From an uncultured Campylobacter sp. (GTDB lineage: Bacteria > Campylobacterota > Campylobacteria > Campylobacterales > Campylobacteraceae): a DNA stretch of 15,387 bases. Of the stretch, positions 1 to 6,485 are shown in pieces. The notes under the pieces were generated by a model, which did no database searches, was not told the origin of the DNA, and was given only the letters and a program-made list of their open reading frames with translations. The first letter of the stretch is position 1. Every line of letters begins with the position of its first letter. Both the position numbers and the translations under genes were made by a program. The DNA lies in the NCBI RefSeq assembly GCF_938017705.1, contig NZ_CALIIS010000135.1:1-15387 (forward strand), read 5' to 3'.

Positions 1-1
1 C

Positions 2-379
2 CACGACGGCCTGCGCCAGCGGCAGGATCCACCAGGAGCGGGTCAGGGCCAGCGGTGGGCGCGCCAGGGTGATGAGGAAACCGAAGCCGACCGTCACGGC
101 GGACACGCCCAGCGGCAGCATGAAGGCGGCGTCGAGCCCCATGACCGCCCGGGCGAGTGCACGGCTGCGGGGACGGCGCGAGACCACCAGGCACACCGAC
201 ACCCCCAGCGTGAGGGCGATGACCGCGGCCGCCACGGCCACGGCCACCGAGTTCGCGGCCGCCTCCCACACGGTCACAAGCAGGGCGTTGCGCCCGCCGG
301 TCGTGCCCAGGTCGGTGTAGTTCGCCAGCGTCCAGACGCCATCGCGCTGCAGGGAGCGCGTCACCAGCACCGCCGATAC
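2..379 (-). CDS. ABC transporter permease fragment (foreign, actinobacterial-like)
   Basis: This is an internal piece of an inner-membrane permease of the ThiP/FbpB/PotB type, open at the left edge and cut at the right by a sequence join. Read on the minus strand from about 379, it gives an uninterrupted frame. A periplasmic-looking stretch (TLANYTDLGTTGGRNALLVT) is followed by a hydrophobic helix rich in Val and Ala, a basic loop (SRRPRSRALAR), then a second membrane stretch containing LPLGVSAVTVGFGFLITL. A Trp/Asn-Ser element before the first helix fits the start of a permease domain. Base composition is far more GC-rich than the rest of the window, with G/C in nearly every third codon position and no AAATTT words, so it is not Campylobacter-like. 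Thiamine or iron(III) permease are both possible. The permease class is fairly secure, the substrate is not. Confidence 0.6.
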
Positions 380-381
380 CG
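371..381. other. Sequence join (probable assembly chimera)
   Basis: Composition, codon use and protein family all change here within about ten bases. To the right, the minus-strand frame encodes a Campylobacter-like secreted protein up to ...SKLGIG. To the left, the same strand encodes an ABC permease in a different frame (...VSAVLVTRSL). The bases cgccgatac at 371-379 fit both sides, so the exact breakpoint is ambiguous and could lie in a short microhomology. No insertion sequence, integrase, tRNA or direct repeat is visible at the join. A misassembly between two community members is the simplest reading, and a true transfer cannot be excluded from sequence alone. Confidence 0.75.
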
Positions 382-1109
382 AGCTTCGAAGCGGGGAAGG
401 CGCTTTGCAGATTGGTAAAAATTTCGTTCCAATCAGGCGTAAAGCCCTCGTTGTCGTCCTCATAGTAGCTTACGAAAAGATAATCCAGCCCCTCTTTCAT
501 ATCCTGCGGCACGAATTTTTGCAGCCACTCGCGCATCTCCGTATCTTGCGCCTCTGGCGGCGTATAATACGCAGTAAGCGCCGTCTTAGCGCCCTTTTTG
601 TGGATGAGCTTGAAGGCTGCAATCATCTTGGCGGCGATGAAATTCGCATCGTCCCCGAGCCAGCCCTCGCCGTTTATTTCGTTGCCGATCTCCCAGATCG
701 CGACATAGGGCGCGAGCGCGGCGAAGGCGTCCGCGAACCTCTTTTCGTAGCTTTTCACGCTTTTGTACGAGCTCATCTCGTAGGAGTCCACGGGGCAGGC
801 CATCACGTACGAAACCTCGCTAAGCCGCCTAAAAAGGGGTTCGTACTCGCGTGGGCTAATTTCTTTTGACATCACGACGCGCACGGTGGGCTTTGCGGGT
901 AAGGCTTGCAGGGCGCGCACGATACTTTGCAGCTTCGCGCCCGAGGCCTCTTGCGCGTCCTCGTACCAGCCGTCGTCGATCGTAACGCCCCAGATGAAGT
1001 CGGATTTAAAATTTTGCTTTGAAATTTTATTTTGATTTTCGCCGAAAAGTACGCCGCAAAACAGCGCTCCACAAAATAGCGCGAGAAATATGTGTTTGAA
1101 ATAGACCAT
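372..1109 (-). CDS. Secreted glycoside-hydrolase-like (TIM-barrel) protein, 3' end lost
   Basis: This is the N-terminal ~246 residues of an exported protein that resembles clan GH-A glycosidases. The start at 1109 is set by AAGGAG seven bases upstream. A signal peptide (MVYFKHIFLALFCGALFCGVLFG, about residues 1-23) is followed by FIWGVTIDDGW (38-48), repeated beta/alpha-like segments, and AIWEIGNEINGEG (138-149). N143-E144 in that segment match the Asn-Glu pair carrying the general acid/base of GH-A enzymes. A later strand, LDYLFVSYYED (209-219), precedes SKLGIG (241-246). In such enzymes a Glu commonly follows at about this point as nucleophile, but the sequence switches to foreign DNA exactly there. 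The foreign part happens to have no stop in this frame, so automatic calling would give a false fusion running to the window edge. The natural substrate is unknown. It could also be a non-catalytic barrel protein. Confidence 0.5.
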
Positions 1110-1185
1110 GGCTTGCTCCTTGATTTTAAATTTTAAAAATTTAGCTCTTTGCTGGTCTTTTCACAACCGATCAAGCAATCAAAAT

Positions 1186-1779
1186 TTATCTCTTGCCTCT
1201 AAGATCATAAGAATAATACGAACGAGAAAAACCCTCTACGCTGAATATAGCAAAAGCGTTAAGTGCAAGAGCCGCTAAGCTGAGCAGCACCGTAGCAGGC
1301 AGCGAAAAACGCGCCAAAAACGCATTTGCAATAGCTGCAAGTACAAGCGCGATAAAGCAATATGAAAATATCGCAATTCCGCTAGTATCGGCAAGCTCCT
1401 GATAAAATCTATAAAAAAACAGAAACGATGCGATGAATCCCAATGCAAGTAGTATTTGAGCGATGATGCCGCCCGCTAAAAATATAAATAACAATACGCC
1501 TATAAATATCGCCGCAAAGGCAATGGCTACGTTGCGCAAAAGGCTGCAGCTTACGGTAAGTTTAGAGATATTATAAATGCTAAAGATAAAAAGCACGAAT
1601 GCCGCTGCGCTTAGTAGCACTCCCAATCCGCCGTAAATTCCTAATAGCAATAGCACCAGTTCGGCTATAGCTTTTAAGGCGCAGGCCGCGATGAAGGTGT
1701 ATTTGATGAGTGCTACTTCTTTTTCTTGAGGGTTTGAAGGCTGCTGATCTTGAGTGTGGAGGTAGTCGTTTAAGTCCAT
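1186..1779 (-). CDS. Hypothetical multi-pass membrane protein (197 aa)
   Basis: I do not recognise the family. The chain has a short polar N-terminus (MDLNDYLHTQDQQPSNPQEK) and then about six hydrophobic segments near residues 27-47, 50-69, 83-103, 105-123, 133-154 and 160-181. It ends in a polar tail with a Tyr-rich and basic end (SRSYYSYDLRGKR). This predicts an inner-membrane protein with a compact helical bundle and no obvious catalytic motif. An upstream ATG at 1803 is in frame, but the start at 1779 is preferred because AAAGGAGCAACC directly precedes it. The gene lies downstream of rpsU on the same strand, separated by 269 bases that hold an rpsU terminator-like hairpin, so it probably has its own promoter (TATACT at 1805-1810). 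The real-gene call is good; the function is unknown. Confidence 0.75.
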   Translation of the reverse strand: MDLNDYLHTQDQQPSNPQEKEVALIKYTFIAACALKAIAELVLLLLGIYGGLGVLLSAAAFVLFIFSIYNISKLTVSCSLLRNVAIAFAAIFIGVLLFIFLAGGIIAQILLALGFIASFLFFYRFYQELADTSGIAIFSYCFIALVLAAIANAFLARFSLPATVLLSLAALALNAFAIFSVEGFSRSYYSYDLRGKR

Positions 1780-1804
1780 GGTTGCTCCTTTAAAATTTAG
1801 CAAA

Positions 1805-1810
1805 AGTATA
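1805..1810 (-). promoter_or_regulatory. Candidate -10 box for the 197-aa membrane protein gene
   Basis: On the minus strand TATACT, preceded by TTAGA, lies 25 bases upstream of the ATG at 1779. The predicted start of transcription leaves a leader just long enough for the AAAGGAG ribosome site. There is no clear -35, which is normal for Campylobacter sigma-70 promoters. If used, the alternative ATG at 1803 would fall at or before the transcript start, which supports the shorter protein. Confidence 0.4.
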
Positions 1811-1913
1811 TCTAAAAAACGAATAGGTAAAAATAAATTTCAAAATTTAGTGGCTCGCCGGCGGATATGTCGTATAAAGCAGGCGCCGCAAAAAGGCGGG
1901 TAAATTTAAGTGG

Positions 1914-1929
1914 TAAATTTTAAAATTTA
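1914..1929. repeat. Genome-typical A/T palindrome TAAATTTTAAAATTTA
   Basis: This is a perfect 16-base palindrome in the rpsU-membrane protein gap. The same core, AAATTTTAAAATTT, recurs at 8440-8453 and inside the 28-base palindrome at 10408-10435. Shorter AAATTT/AAATTTTA words occur throughout, inside genes too. This looks like an oligonucleotide bias of the genome rather than a mobile repeat. Confidence 0.5.
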
Positions 1930-2005
1930 GATTGGAATTTCGGCGCTGGCGCGGCGGACAAATTTTAAGCGGGCTGTAAATTTAAAAAGATTTGAGATAT
2001 ATTTC

Positions 2006-2042
2006 GCGCGGATCTGCAAATTTAAAATCCGCAAATCCGCGC
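2006..2042 (-). terminator. Stem-loop downstream of rpsU (terminator or 3' stabiliser)
   Basis: GCGCGGAT (2006-2013) pairs perfectly with ATCCGCGC (2035-2042), and TGC/GCA inside extends the stem after one mismatch. A third copy of the inner word (ATCCGC, 2027-2032) allows an alternative, shorter stem. On the minus strand it begins six bases after the rpsU stop codon. The sequence after it is A/T-rich (GAAATATATC) rather than a clean U-run, so it may be an imperfect intrinsic terminator or an mRNA 3'-end stabiliser. Confidence 0.5.
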
Positions 2043-2048
2043 AAACCG

Positions 2049-2261
2049 CTACAAGCGTGACTCGTAGCGACGTAGCGTGTAAAGACGTTTAAGCATCTTT
2101 TTGCGAGCTGAAATTTTTTGCTTTTTGCGGACTTCCGTCATCGGCTCAAAAAATCGTCTCGCGCGGACCTCGGTAACGACTAGGTTACGATCGGTCTGCT
2201 TCTTAAAGCGTCTGTAAGCTTCGTCAAATGATTCGTTCGGATATACCTTTACTCCAGGCAC
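2049..2261 (-). CDS. rpsU: 30S ribosomal protein bS21
   Basis: This is a small-subunit ribosomal protein of 70 residues, very basic, with the diagnostic core VKVYPNESFDEAYRRFKKQ, then NLVVTEVRARRFFEP, and the C-terminal KKQKISARKKMLKRLY ending in RRYESRL. bS21 sits near the 3' end of 16S rRNA and assists mRNA docking. The start is not ATG. A GTG at 2261 gives MPGVKV..., matching the usual family N-terminus and length. A second in-frame GTG at 2270 would add three residues (MRK-). GAGGAAA just before the 2261 GTG is a ribosome site with tight spacing. The gene follows the lipoprotein gene by 51 bases on the same strand and is probably co-transcribed with it. The identity is certain; only the start choice is open. 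Confidence 0.95.
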   Translation of the reverse strand: MPGVKVYPNESFDEAYRRFKKQTDRNLVVTEVRARRFFEPMTEVRKKQKISARKKMLKRLYTLRRYESRL

Positions 2262-2312
2262 TTTCCTCACCGCCTTTCAAAAAAATGAACCGTGAGTTTA
2301 GCGAAAAATTCC

Positions 2313-2945
2313 TTAAATTTGCTTTTGAAGCGCTTTTTTATACTTCCACACGCTCTTGTTGTTGCGAGTATCTATCATCGAAAGCTCTAAAAATAGGTTC
2401 TCGCTTGCTTGTGCGGTAGAATTTTTAGCTACATAATTTAAATTTTTTGATTTTTTAGATTCTGCTTTACCGTCATTTGCCGCAGCGGGGCTTTGCGGTA
2501 AAATTTTACCTACCAAGATGTAATCCGGCGCGTAGATCGAGCCGCTTTCTACGGCGTGATAGCCACGGCTTACGCCATCGTTGCTAAATACGAGTTCATC
2601 TTTACTTGGGGCGTCTGTGACGACTGCTTTGCCTGAATGCAGTAGTGAAATTCTAATTTTTTTGCTCAAAAATTCCGCATCCACGCCGTGCGCGTTCGTT
2701 CCATCCAGTGGCTCGATGCCGACGACACTAAATTTACCGCCTTTCTTGCCGACAATACGCTTTGAGAGTAGATCAGCGATGCTTTCGCCTGCAATGCGCT
2801 CCAGATATGCGTTTGGATATCCTGCGTGATCGATGCCTCCGGTAAGCGCCGAATTATCCGTGCTTTTAGAGCCTTTAAGCGCAGCGCAGCCTGCTAAAAA
2901 GACACATAGTAAAATCACGAAAAAACTTATTTTAAAATTTTTCAT
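2313..2945 (-). CDS. Outer-membrane lipoprotein, LpoB-like
   Basis: This is a 210-residue lipoprotein. The N-terminus MKNFKISFFVILLCVFLAGC is a class II signal peptide with lipobox LAGC. C20 is the lipidated residue, and Ala at +2 is compatible with outer-membrane sorting. After a short Ser/Thr-rich linker, the mature domain contains ...RIAGESIADLLSKRI..., a strand KFSVVGIEPLDG, and DYILVGKILPQ. It ends with LFLELSMIDTRNNKSVWKYK. The DYILVGKI / LELSMIDTRNNKSVW pattern resembles the LpoB-type (PF13036) fold, which in enterobacteria activates penicillin-binding protein 1B. A CsgG-like relative is the alternative. The role in peptidoglycan synthesis is an inference from fold resemblance only. 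The start is supported by a TATAAT promoter 34 bases upstream, although the ribosome site (GGAAATGCT) is weak. rpsU follows after 51 bases. Confidence 0.55.
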   Translation of the reverse strand: MKNFKISFFVILLCVFLAGCAALKGSKSTDNSALTGGIDHAGYPNAYLERIAGESIADLLSKRIVGKKGGKFSVVGIEPLDGTNAHGVDAEFLSKKIRISLLHSGKAVVTDAPSKDELVFSNDGVSRGYHAVESGSIYAPDYILVGKILPQSPAAANDGKAESKKSKNLNYVAKNSTAQASENLFLELSMIDTRNNKSVWKYKKALQKQI

Positions 2946-2978
2946 AGCATTTCCAAATTTTATAAAATAAACTCTGCG

Positions 2979-2984
2979 ATTATA
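2979..2984 (-). promoter_or_regulatory. -10 box for the lipoprotein-rpsU unit
   Basis: A perfect TATAAT on the minus strand lies 34 bases upstream of the lipoprotein ATG. The A/T-rich tract upstream (TTTTATAAAAAACGAAATTT) replaces a -35, as is usual in Campylobacter. The same 171-base gap holds the divergent nrdD promoter. Confidence 0.6.
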
Positions 2985-3071
2985 GCGAGATTTGGTTAAA
3001 TTTCGTTTTTTATAAGCAAAATTTGTAACGGATATTCCGCTCGTTCCTTTAATTTTGAGTTAAAGATTCCT

Positions 3072-3080
3072 TGATATACT
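3072..3080 (+). promoter_or_regulatory. Extended -10 promoter of the nrdD operon
   Basis: TGATATACT is an extended -10 (TGN + TATACT). Transcription would start near 3087, giving a ~30-base leader with GCGGGG before the ATG at 3117. No recognisable NrdR box or FNR site was seen by eye. Confidence 0.5.
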
Positions 3081-3116
3081 TTCTGCCAATTTATTCAGAA
3101 AATTCGCGGGGTTATT

Positions 3117-5225
3117 ATGAAGAGAATCATTAAAAGAGACGGAAGTTTTCAAGAATTTCAATCCTACAAAATAAAAGATGCTATCAAAAAAGCCTACAAA
3201 AGCGTCGGTACCGAGTTTGACGAAAAGGTTTTTGATAACGTAATGGGCGCGATCGTTTTTAAGGATAAATTAAGCGTAGAAGATATTCAGGATCTCATCG
3301 AGAAAAAGCTCTTCGAAGCGGGCGATTTCGCCGTTTTGAAAAGCTTTATGATCTATCGCCACACGCACAAGATGCAGCGTGAGCACATTTTGGGGCTTGA
3401 AGAGGATACGACCTACATCAACTGCACCCAGACGGTCAATGAATACATCAGTAAACAGGATTGGCGAATTTTAGCAAATTCCAATACCAGCTACTCAAAC
3501 GCAGGCCTTATCAATAATACCGCCGGCAAGGTCATCGCAAACTACTGGCTAGATAAAATTTACTCTCGCGAGGAGGGCGCGGCTCACCGAAACGGCGATT
3601 ATCATATCCACGATCTGGACTGTCTTACGGCGTATTGCGCGGGCTGGAGCCTGCGCGTGCTTCTAAACGAGGGCTTTAACGGCGTGCGCGGCAGAGTCGA
3701 GAGCAAGGCGCCGAAGCATTTCCGCGAAGCACTGTATCAGATGGCGAATTTTCTTGGAATTTTACAAAGCGAATGGGCGGGCGCACAGGCGTTTAGTAGC
3801 TTTGATACATATCTAGCGCCATACGTTTTCCGCGATAAATTAAGCGACGATGAGGTCAAAAAGGCGATCACGAGCTTCGTGTTTAACCTAAACGTTCCGG
3901 CGCGCTGGGGTCAGAGTCCATTTACCAACGTCACCATCGATATGACCTGCCCAGATGATCTAAAAACGCAGATCCCTACGCATAATAATGAGCATCTATT
4001 TAAAAATTTACACGACGAGGAGCTTTTGGCCGAGGCTAAAAGGCGCGGTAAGGACTCGCTCGAGGCGATGACTTACGGCGATTTCGAGCCTGAGATGAAC
4101 CGCATCGTGATCGCGTTTTACGAGGTTTTAACGACGGGCGATAAGTGCGGCCAGCCCTTTACATTCCCGATTCCTACGGTAAATTTAACGGAGGAGTTTG
4201 ATTGGGATACTCCTGCGGCTGACGCCGTGTTTGAAAACACTGCCAAAGTAGGCTCTAGCTATTTTCAAAATTTTATCGGCTCGCAATATATCACGAACGA
4301 AAAGGGCGAGCGCGTACCCAATCCAAAGGCGTATAAACCTGGCGCCGTACGCTCGATGTGCTGCCGTTTGCAGCTTGATCTGCGCGAGCTTCTTAAGCGC
4401 GGCGGAGGACTTTTCGGAAGCGCGGAGATGACGGGAAGCATCGGCGTCGTAACGATAAATTTAGCCCGCCTAGGCTATCTGTATAAAAATAACGAAGAGG
4501 CACTGTATGCGAGGCTGGATGAGCTTTTGGAGCTTGCAAAATCGACGCTTGAGAAGAAGCGAAAATTCGTTACCGAGATGTTTGAGCGCGGCTTGTATCC
4601 ATATACGAAGCGCTATCTACCGGGCTTTAATAACCATTTCAGCACCATCGGTATTAACGGCGCAAACGAGATGATCCGAAATTTTAGTGGAAATAAAGAG
4701 GATATTACGACGGAATTCGGGCGTAAATTTGCCCTTAAGATGGTTGAGTATCTGCGCGAGAAGATCCGCTCGTTTCAGGAACAGACTGGCAATCTATACA
4801 ATCTCGAAGCTACGCCTGCAGAGGGTACGACGTATCGCTTCGCCAAAGAGGATAAGAAGCGCTACGCAGATATCATCCAGGCGGGATTTGATAAAAACAT
4901 ATACTACACCAATTCGACGCAGCTTCCGGCAAATTTCGGAAGTGATCCGTTTGAGGCGCTGGCGATGCAAGATGAGCTGCAAAGCTCCTATACTGGCGGC
5001 ACGGTGCTGCATCTGTATATGAAGGAGCGCATCAGCTCGGCTCAGGCGTGCAAACAGCTCGTAAAAAGCGTAGTGCAAAACTATAAGCTTCCTTATATCA
5101 CAATCACACCGATTTTTAGCGTCTGTCATAAGCACGGCTACATCAGCGGCGAGCATGAATACTGCCCGAAATGCGACGAGGAGCTGCTTGCGGAATACAA
5201 AGCCAAGCAGAGCAAGGGCGCCTAA
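3117..5225 (+). CDS. nrdD: Anaerobic ribonucleoside-triphosphate reductase, main chain lacking the glycyl-radical domain
   Basis: This is class III ribonucleotide reductase, which makes dNTPs from NTPs without oxygen. The 702 residues start with an ATP-cone (IIKRDGSFQEFQSYKIKDAI, to about residue 90) for allosteric control. Next come the barrel segments NGDYHIHDLDCLTAYCAGW (C169, C174) and FTNVTIDMTCPDDL, where C278 is the expected thiyl-radical cysteine. The C-terminus carries the metal site SVCHKHGYISGEHEYCPKCD (C670, H673, C683, C686; Cys-x2-His rather than the usual Cys-x2-Cys). In ordinary NrdD this site is followed in the same chain by the glycyl-radical loop. Here the chain ends at ...KAKQSKGA with TAA. 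The radical loop is encoded by the next small gene, in the same frame but beyond a second in-frame TAA at 5235-5237, so neither a single-base error nor one readthrough event would join them. nrdG follows. This appears to be a two-piece NrdD. Confidence 0.95.
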   Translation: MKRIIKRDGSFQEFQSYKIKDAIKKAYKSVGTEFDEKVFDNVMGAIVFKDKLSVEDIQDLIEKKLFEAGDFAVLKSFMIYRHTHKMQREHILGLEEDTTYINCTQTVNEYISKQDWRILANSNTSYSNAGLINNTAGKVIANYWLDKIYSREEGAAHRNGDYHIHDLDCLTAYCAGWSLRVLLNEGFNGVRGRVESKAPKHFREALYQMANFLGILQSEWAGAQAFSSFDTYLAPYVFRDKLSDDEVKKAITSFVFNLNVPARWGQSPFTNVTIDMTCPDDLKTQIPTHNNEHLFKNLHDEELLAEAKRRGKDSLEAMTYGDFEPEMNRIVIAFYEVLTTGDKCGQPFTFPIPTVNLTEEFDWDTPAADAVFENTAKVGSSYFQNFIGSQYITNEKGERVPNPKAYKPGAVRSMCCRLQLDLRELLKRGGGLFGSAEMTGSIGVVTINLARLGYLYKNNEEALYARLDELLELAKSTLEKKRKFVTEMFERGLYPYTKRYLPGFNNHFSTIGINGANEMIRNFSGNKEDITTEFGRKFALKMVEYLREKIRSFQEQTGNLYNLEATPAEGTTYRFAKEDKKRYADIIQAGFDKNIYYTNSTQLPANFGSDPFEALAMQDELQSSYTGGTVLHLYMKERISSAQACKQLVKSVVQNYKLPYITITPIFSVCHKHGYISGEHEYCPKCDEELLAEYKAKQSKGA

Positions 5226-5264
5226 ATAGCGATTTAAATTTTAATCTTAATGAAAGGATGGAGA

Positions 5265-5429
5265 ATGGAATTTCCAAAAGAGTTAGAAGCAAAACGCACA
5301 AAATGCGTCGTTTACACAAGAGTAATGGGCTATTTACGCCCAGTAGAGAGCTTTAATATCGGAAAGAAGGGCGAACACAAAGAGCGCGTCTTTTTTGAAG
5401 AGAAAAAAGACAAAAAACAAATAGCCTAG
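5265..5429 (+). CDS. Stand-alone glycyl-radical domain of NrdD (54 aa)
   Basis: This tiny protein contains RTKCVVYTRVMGYLRPVESF and then NIGKKGEHKERVFFEEK. That matches the extreme C-terminal glycyl-radical segment of class III ribonucleotide reductases (RVxGYLRPV...NIGK). G22 is the residue expected to carry the radical installed by NrdG. The start at 5265 follows AAGGATGGAGA. An in-frame ATG at 5250 would add five residues but has no ribosome site. The gene lies 39 bases after the nrdD stop and 17 bases before nrdG, so all three should be one transcript. It presumably docks onto the NrdD main chain to complete the active site, comparable in principle to GrcA/YfiD, a spare radical domain for pyruvate formate-lyase. 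The domain identity is seen in the sequence. The complementation in trans is inferred. The C-terminal tail is very Lys-rich. Confidence 0.85.
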   Translation: MEFPKELEAKRTKCVVYTRVMGYLRPVESFNIGKKGEHKERVFFEEKKDKKQIA

Positions 5430-5446
5430 TCGCCGCTACCGGCCAA

Positions 5447-6169
5447 ATGCAACAAACGCATACGAAGCCGCCGCAAGCCTTAAATCTGCGTAACGCGCAG
5501 ATTTACGAGATCACGCCGTTTACGATGCTTGATTTTGCTGATCACATCGCCGCGATCGCGTGGTTTTGCGGCTGCAATATGCGCTGCAATTACTGCTACA
5601 ACCCTCAAATCGTTACTTCAGGGGGTAAAATTTCAAACGAAGAGTTTCTGCGCTTTTTGGATGCGCGCGCTGGCAAGCTTCAGGGCATCGTATTTAGCGG
5701 CGGCGAATGCACCTGTGCGAGCGATTTTATCCCGCTGGCGCACGAAGTTAAGCGGCGCGGCTTTTTGCTCAAGGTTGACACCAACGGCTCAAATCCGCAA
5801 AAGATCGAAGAGGCGCTAAACTTAGGGCTGATCGATTATATCGCGCTTGATTTTAAGGCGCCGCGGCAGGATTTTGAGCTTATTACAAAGTCAAATTTAT
5901 ATGATAAATTTCTGCAAACTCTTAGGCTTTTGCTGCGGCGAAATTTTAAATTTGAGGTGCGCACGACCGTGCATGCGGATTTTTTAAACGAAGCAAAGAT
6001 CGAGCAGATGGCGCAAATTCTATACAGCGAGGGCTACCGCGGCGACTATTATCTACAAAACTTCCTGCCTACAGGCGATAATTTCGGCAATTTAAGCGCG
6101 CCGCTTGCGAGCTTTGATCCTAGCAAAATCCGCGCTAATCTAAAGATCGAACTTCGAAATTTTGATTAA
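5447..6169 (+). CDS. nrdG: Anaerobic ribonucleotide reductase activating protein (radical SAM)
   Basis: This is a 240-residue radical-SAM activase that uses a [4Fe-4S] cluster and S-adenosylmethionine to abstract hydrogen from the NrdD glycine. The cluster motif is C43-x3-C47-x2-C50 within WFCGCNMRCNYCYNP, preceded by the family signature YEITPFTMLDF (20-30). IVFSGGE (81-87) and KVDTNG are further SAM-domain motifs. The length and the ITPFT N-terminus fit the longer NrdG2-type activases rather than the short E. coli NrdG. The ATG at 5447 has no visible Shine-Dalgarno sequence. With only 17 bases after the small glycyl-radical gene, translation may be coupled to it, and a stop in this frame at 5396-5398 excludes a much longer N-terminus. 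The target is presumably G22 of the neighbouring small protein. Confidence 0.92.
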   Translation: MQQTHTKPPQALNLRNAQIYEITPFTMLDFADHIAAIAWFCGCNMRCNYCYNPQIVTSGGKISNEEFLRFLDARAGKLQGIVFSGGECTCASDFIPLAHEVKRRGFLLKVDTNGSNPQKIEEALNLGLIDYIALDFKAPRQDFELITKSNLYDKFLQTLRLLLRRNFKFEVRTTVHADFLNEAKIEQMAQILYSEGYRGDYYLQNFLPTGDNFGNLSAPLASFDPSKIRANLKIELRNFD

Positions 6170-6485
6170 ATTTGCGCTGCCACGAGCATCTTGCCGCGAT
6201 GAACGCGATGAAATTTTATCTAGCGCGCATTGTCCGTGTGCATTGTGCTGCGATAAATTTCGCCCTACGGAAAGCTTTAAAATTTAACCTTGCCGCCGCT
6301 TGCTATGTTTAAATTTCGCTCCGTCTGCGGCGTAAAATTCTATGTTTATCAAGCGTTTAAAATTTATACTGCGCAAATTTGCTCCCCGTAAAATTTCATG
6401 CCGTGTAACCATTGCCGCTTCAAAACAAAAGGTAAATTTAGCTTGCTTTGGCTAAAATACGCCGAAATTTTTAAAAAGGCAAAAA
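6170..6485. other. Intergenic region nrdG-nrdB (316 bases)
   Basis: No convincing gene or RNA is visible. The stretch is a mixture of GC-rich words and AAATTT/TTTAAATTT words typical of this genome. The word CTATGTTTA occurs twice around 6300-6355, and a weak GCCGC...GCGGC pairing exists, but nothing resembles a riboswitch or a strong terminator for nrdG. The last 35 bases hold the nrdB promoter and ribosome site. Confidence 0.5.
6453..6458 (+). promoter_or_regulatory. -10 box for nrdB
   Basis: TAAAAT lies 27 bases upstream of the nrdB ATG, with an A/T- and TTG-containing tract upstream (TTTAGCTTGCTTTGGC). The short leader contains AAAAAGGC as ribosome site. This suggests nrdB is transcribed independently of nrdDG. 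Confidence 0.4.

Noticed and set aside
69..320. Plus-strand open frame in the GC-rich left end
   Set aside because: It is the antisense shadow of the permease: its composition (Thr/Ala/Arg-rich, no family features) is typical of high-GC shadows, while the minus frame gives membrane helices.
405..869. 154-codon plus-strand open frame
   Set aside because: Antisense to the glycosidase-like gene, which has a signal peptide, a ribosome site and a coherent motif order; the plus frame has none.
5223..5237. Stop-codon readthrough or selenocysteine joining nrdD and the small radical domain
   Set aside because: Both stops are TAA, not TGA, and there are two of them in frame; a separate ribosome site and ATG follow.
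6170..6485. Cobalamin riboswitch or NrdR operator before nrdB
   Set aside because: I searched by eye for a B12-box-like conserved block and paired NrdR-type boxes and found neither.
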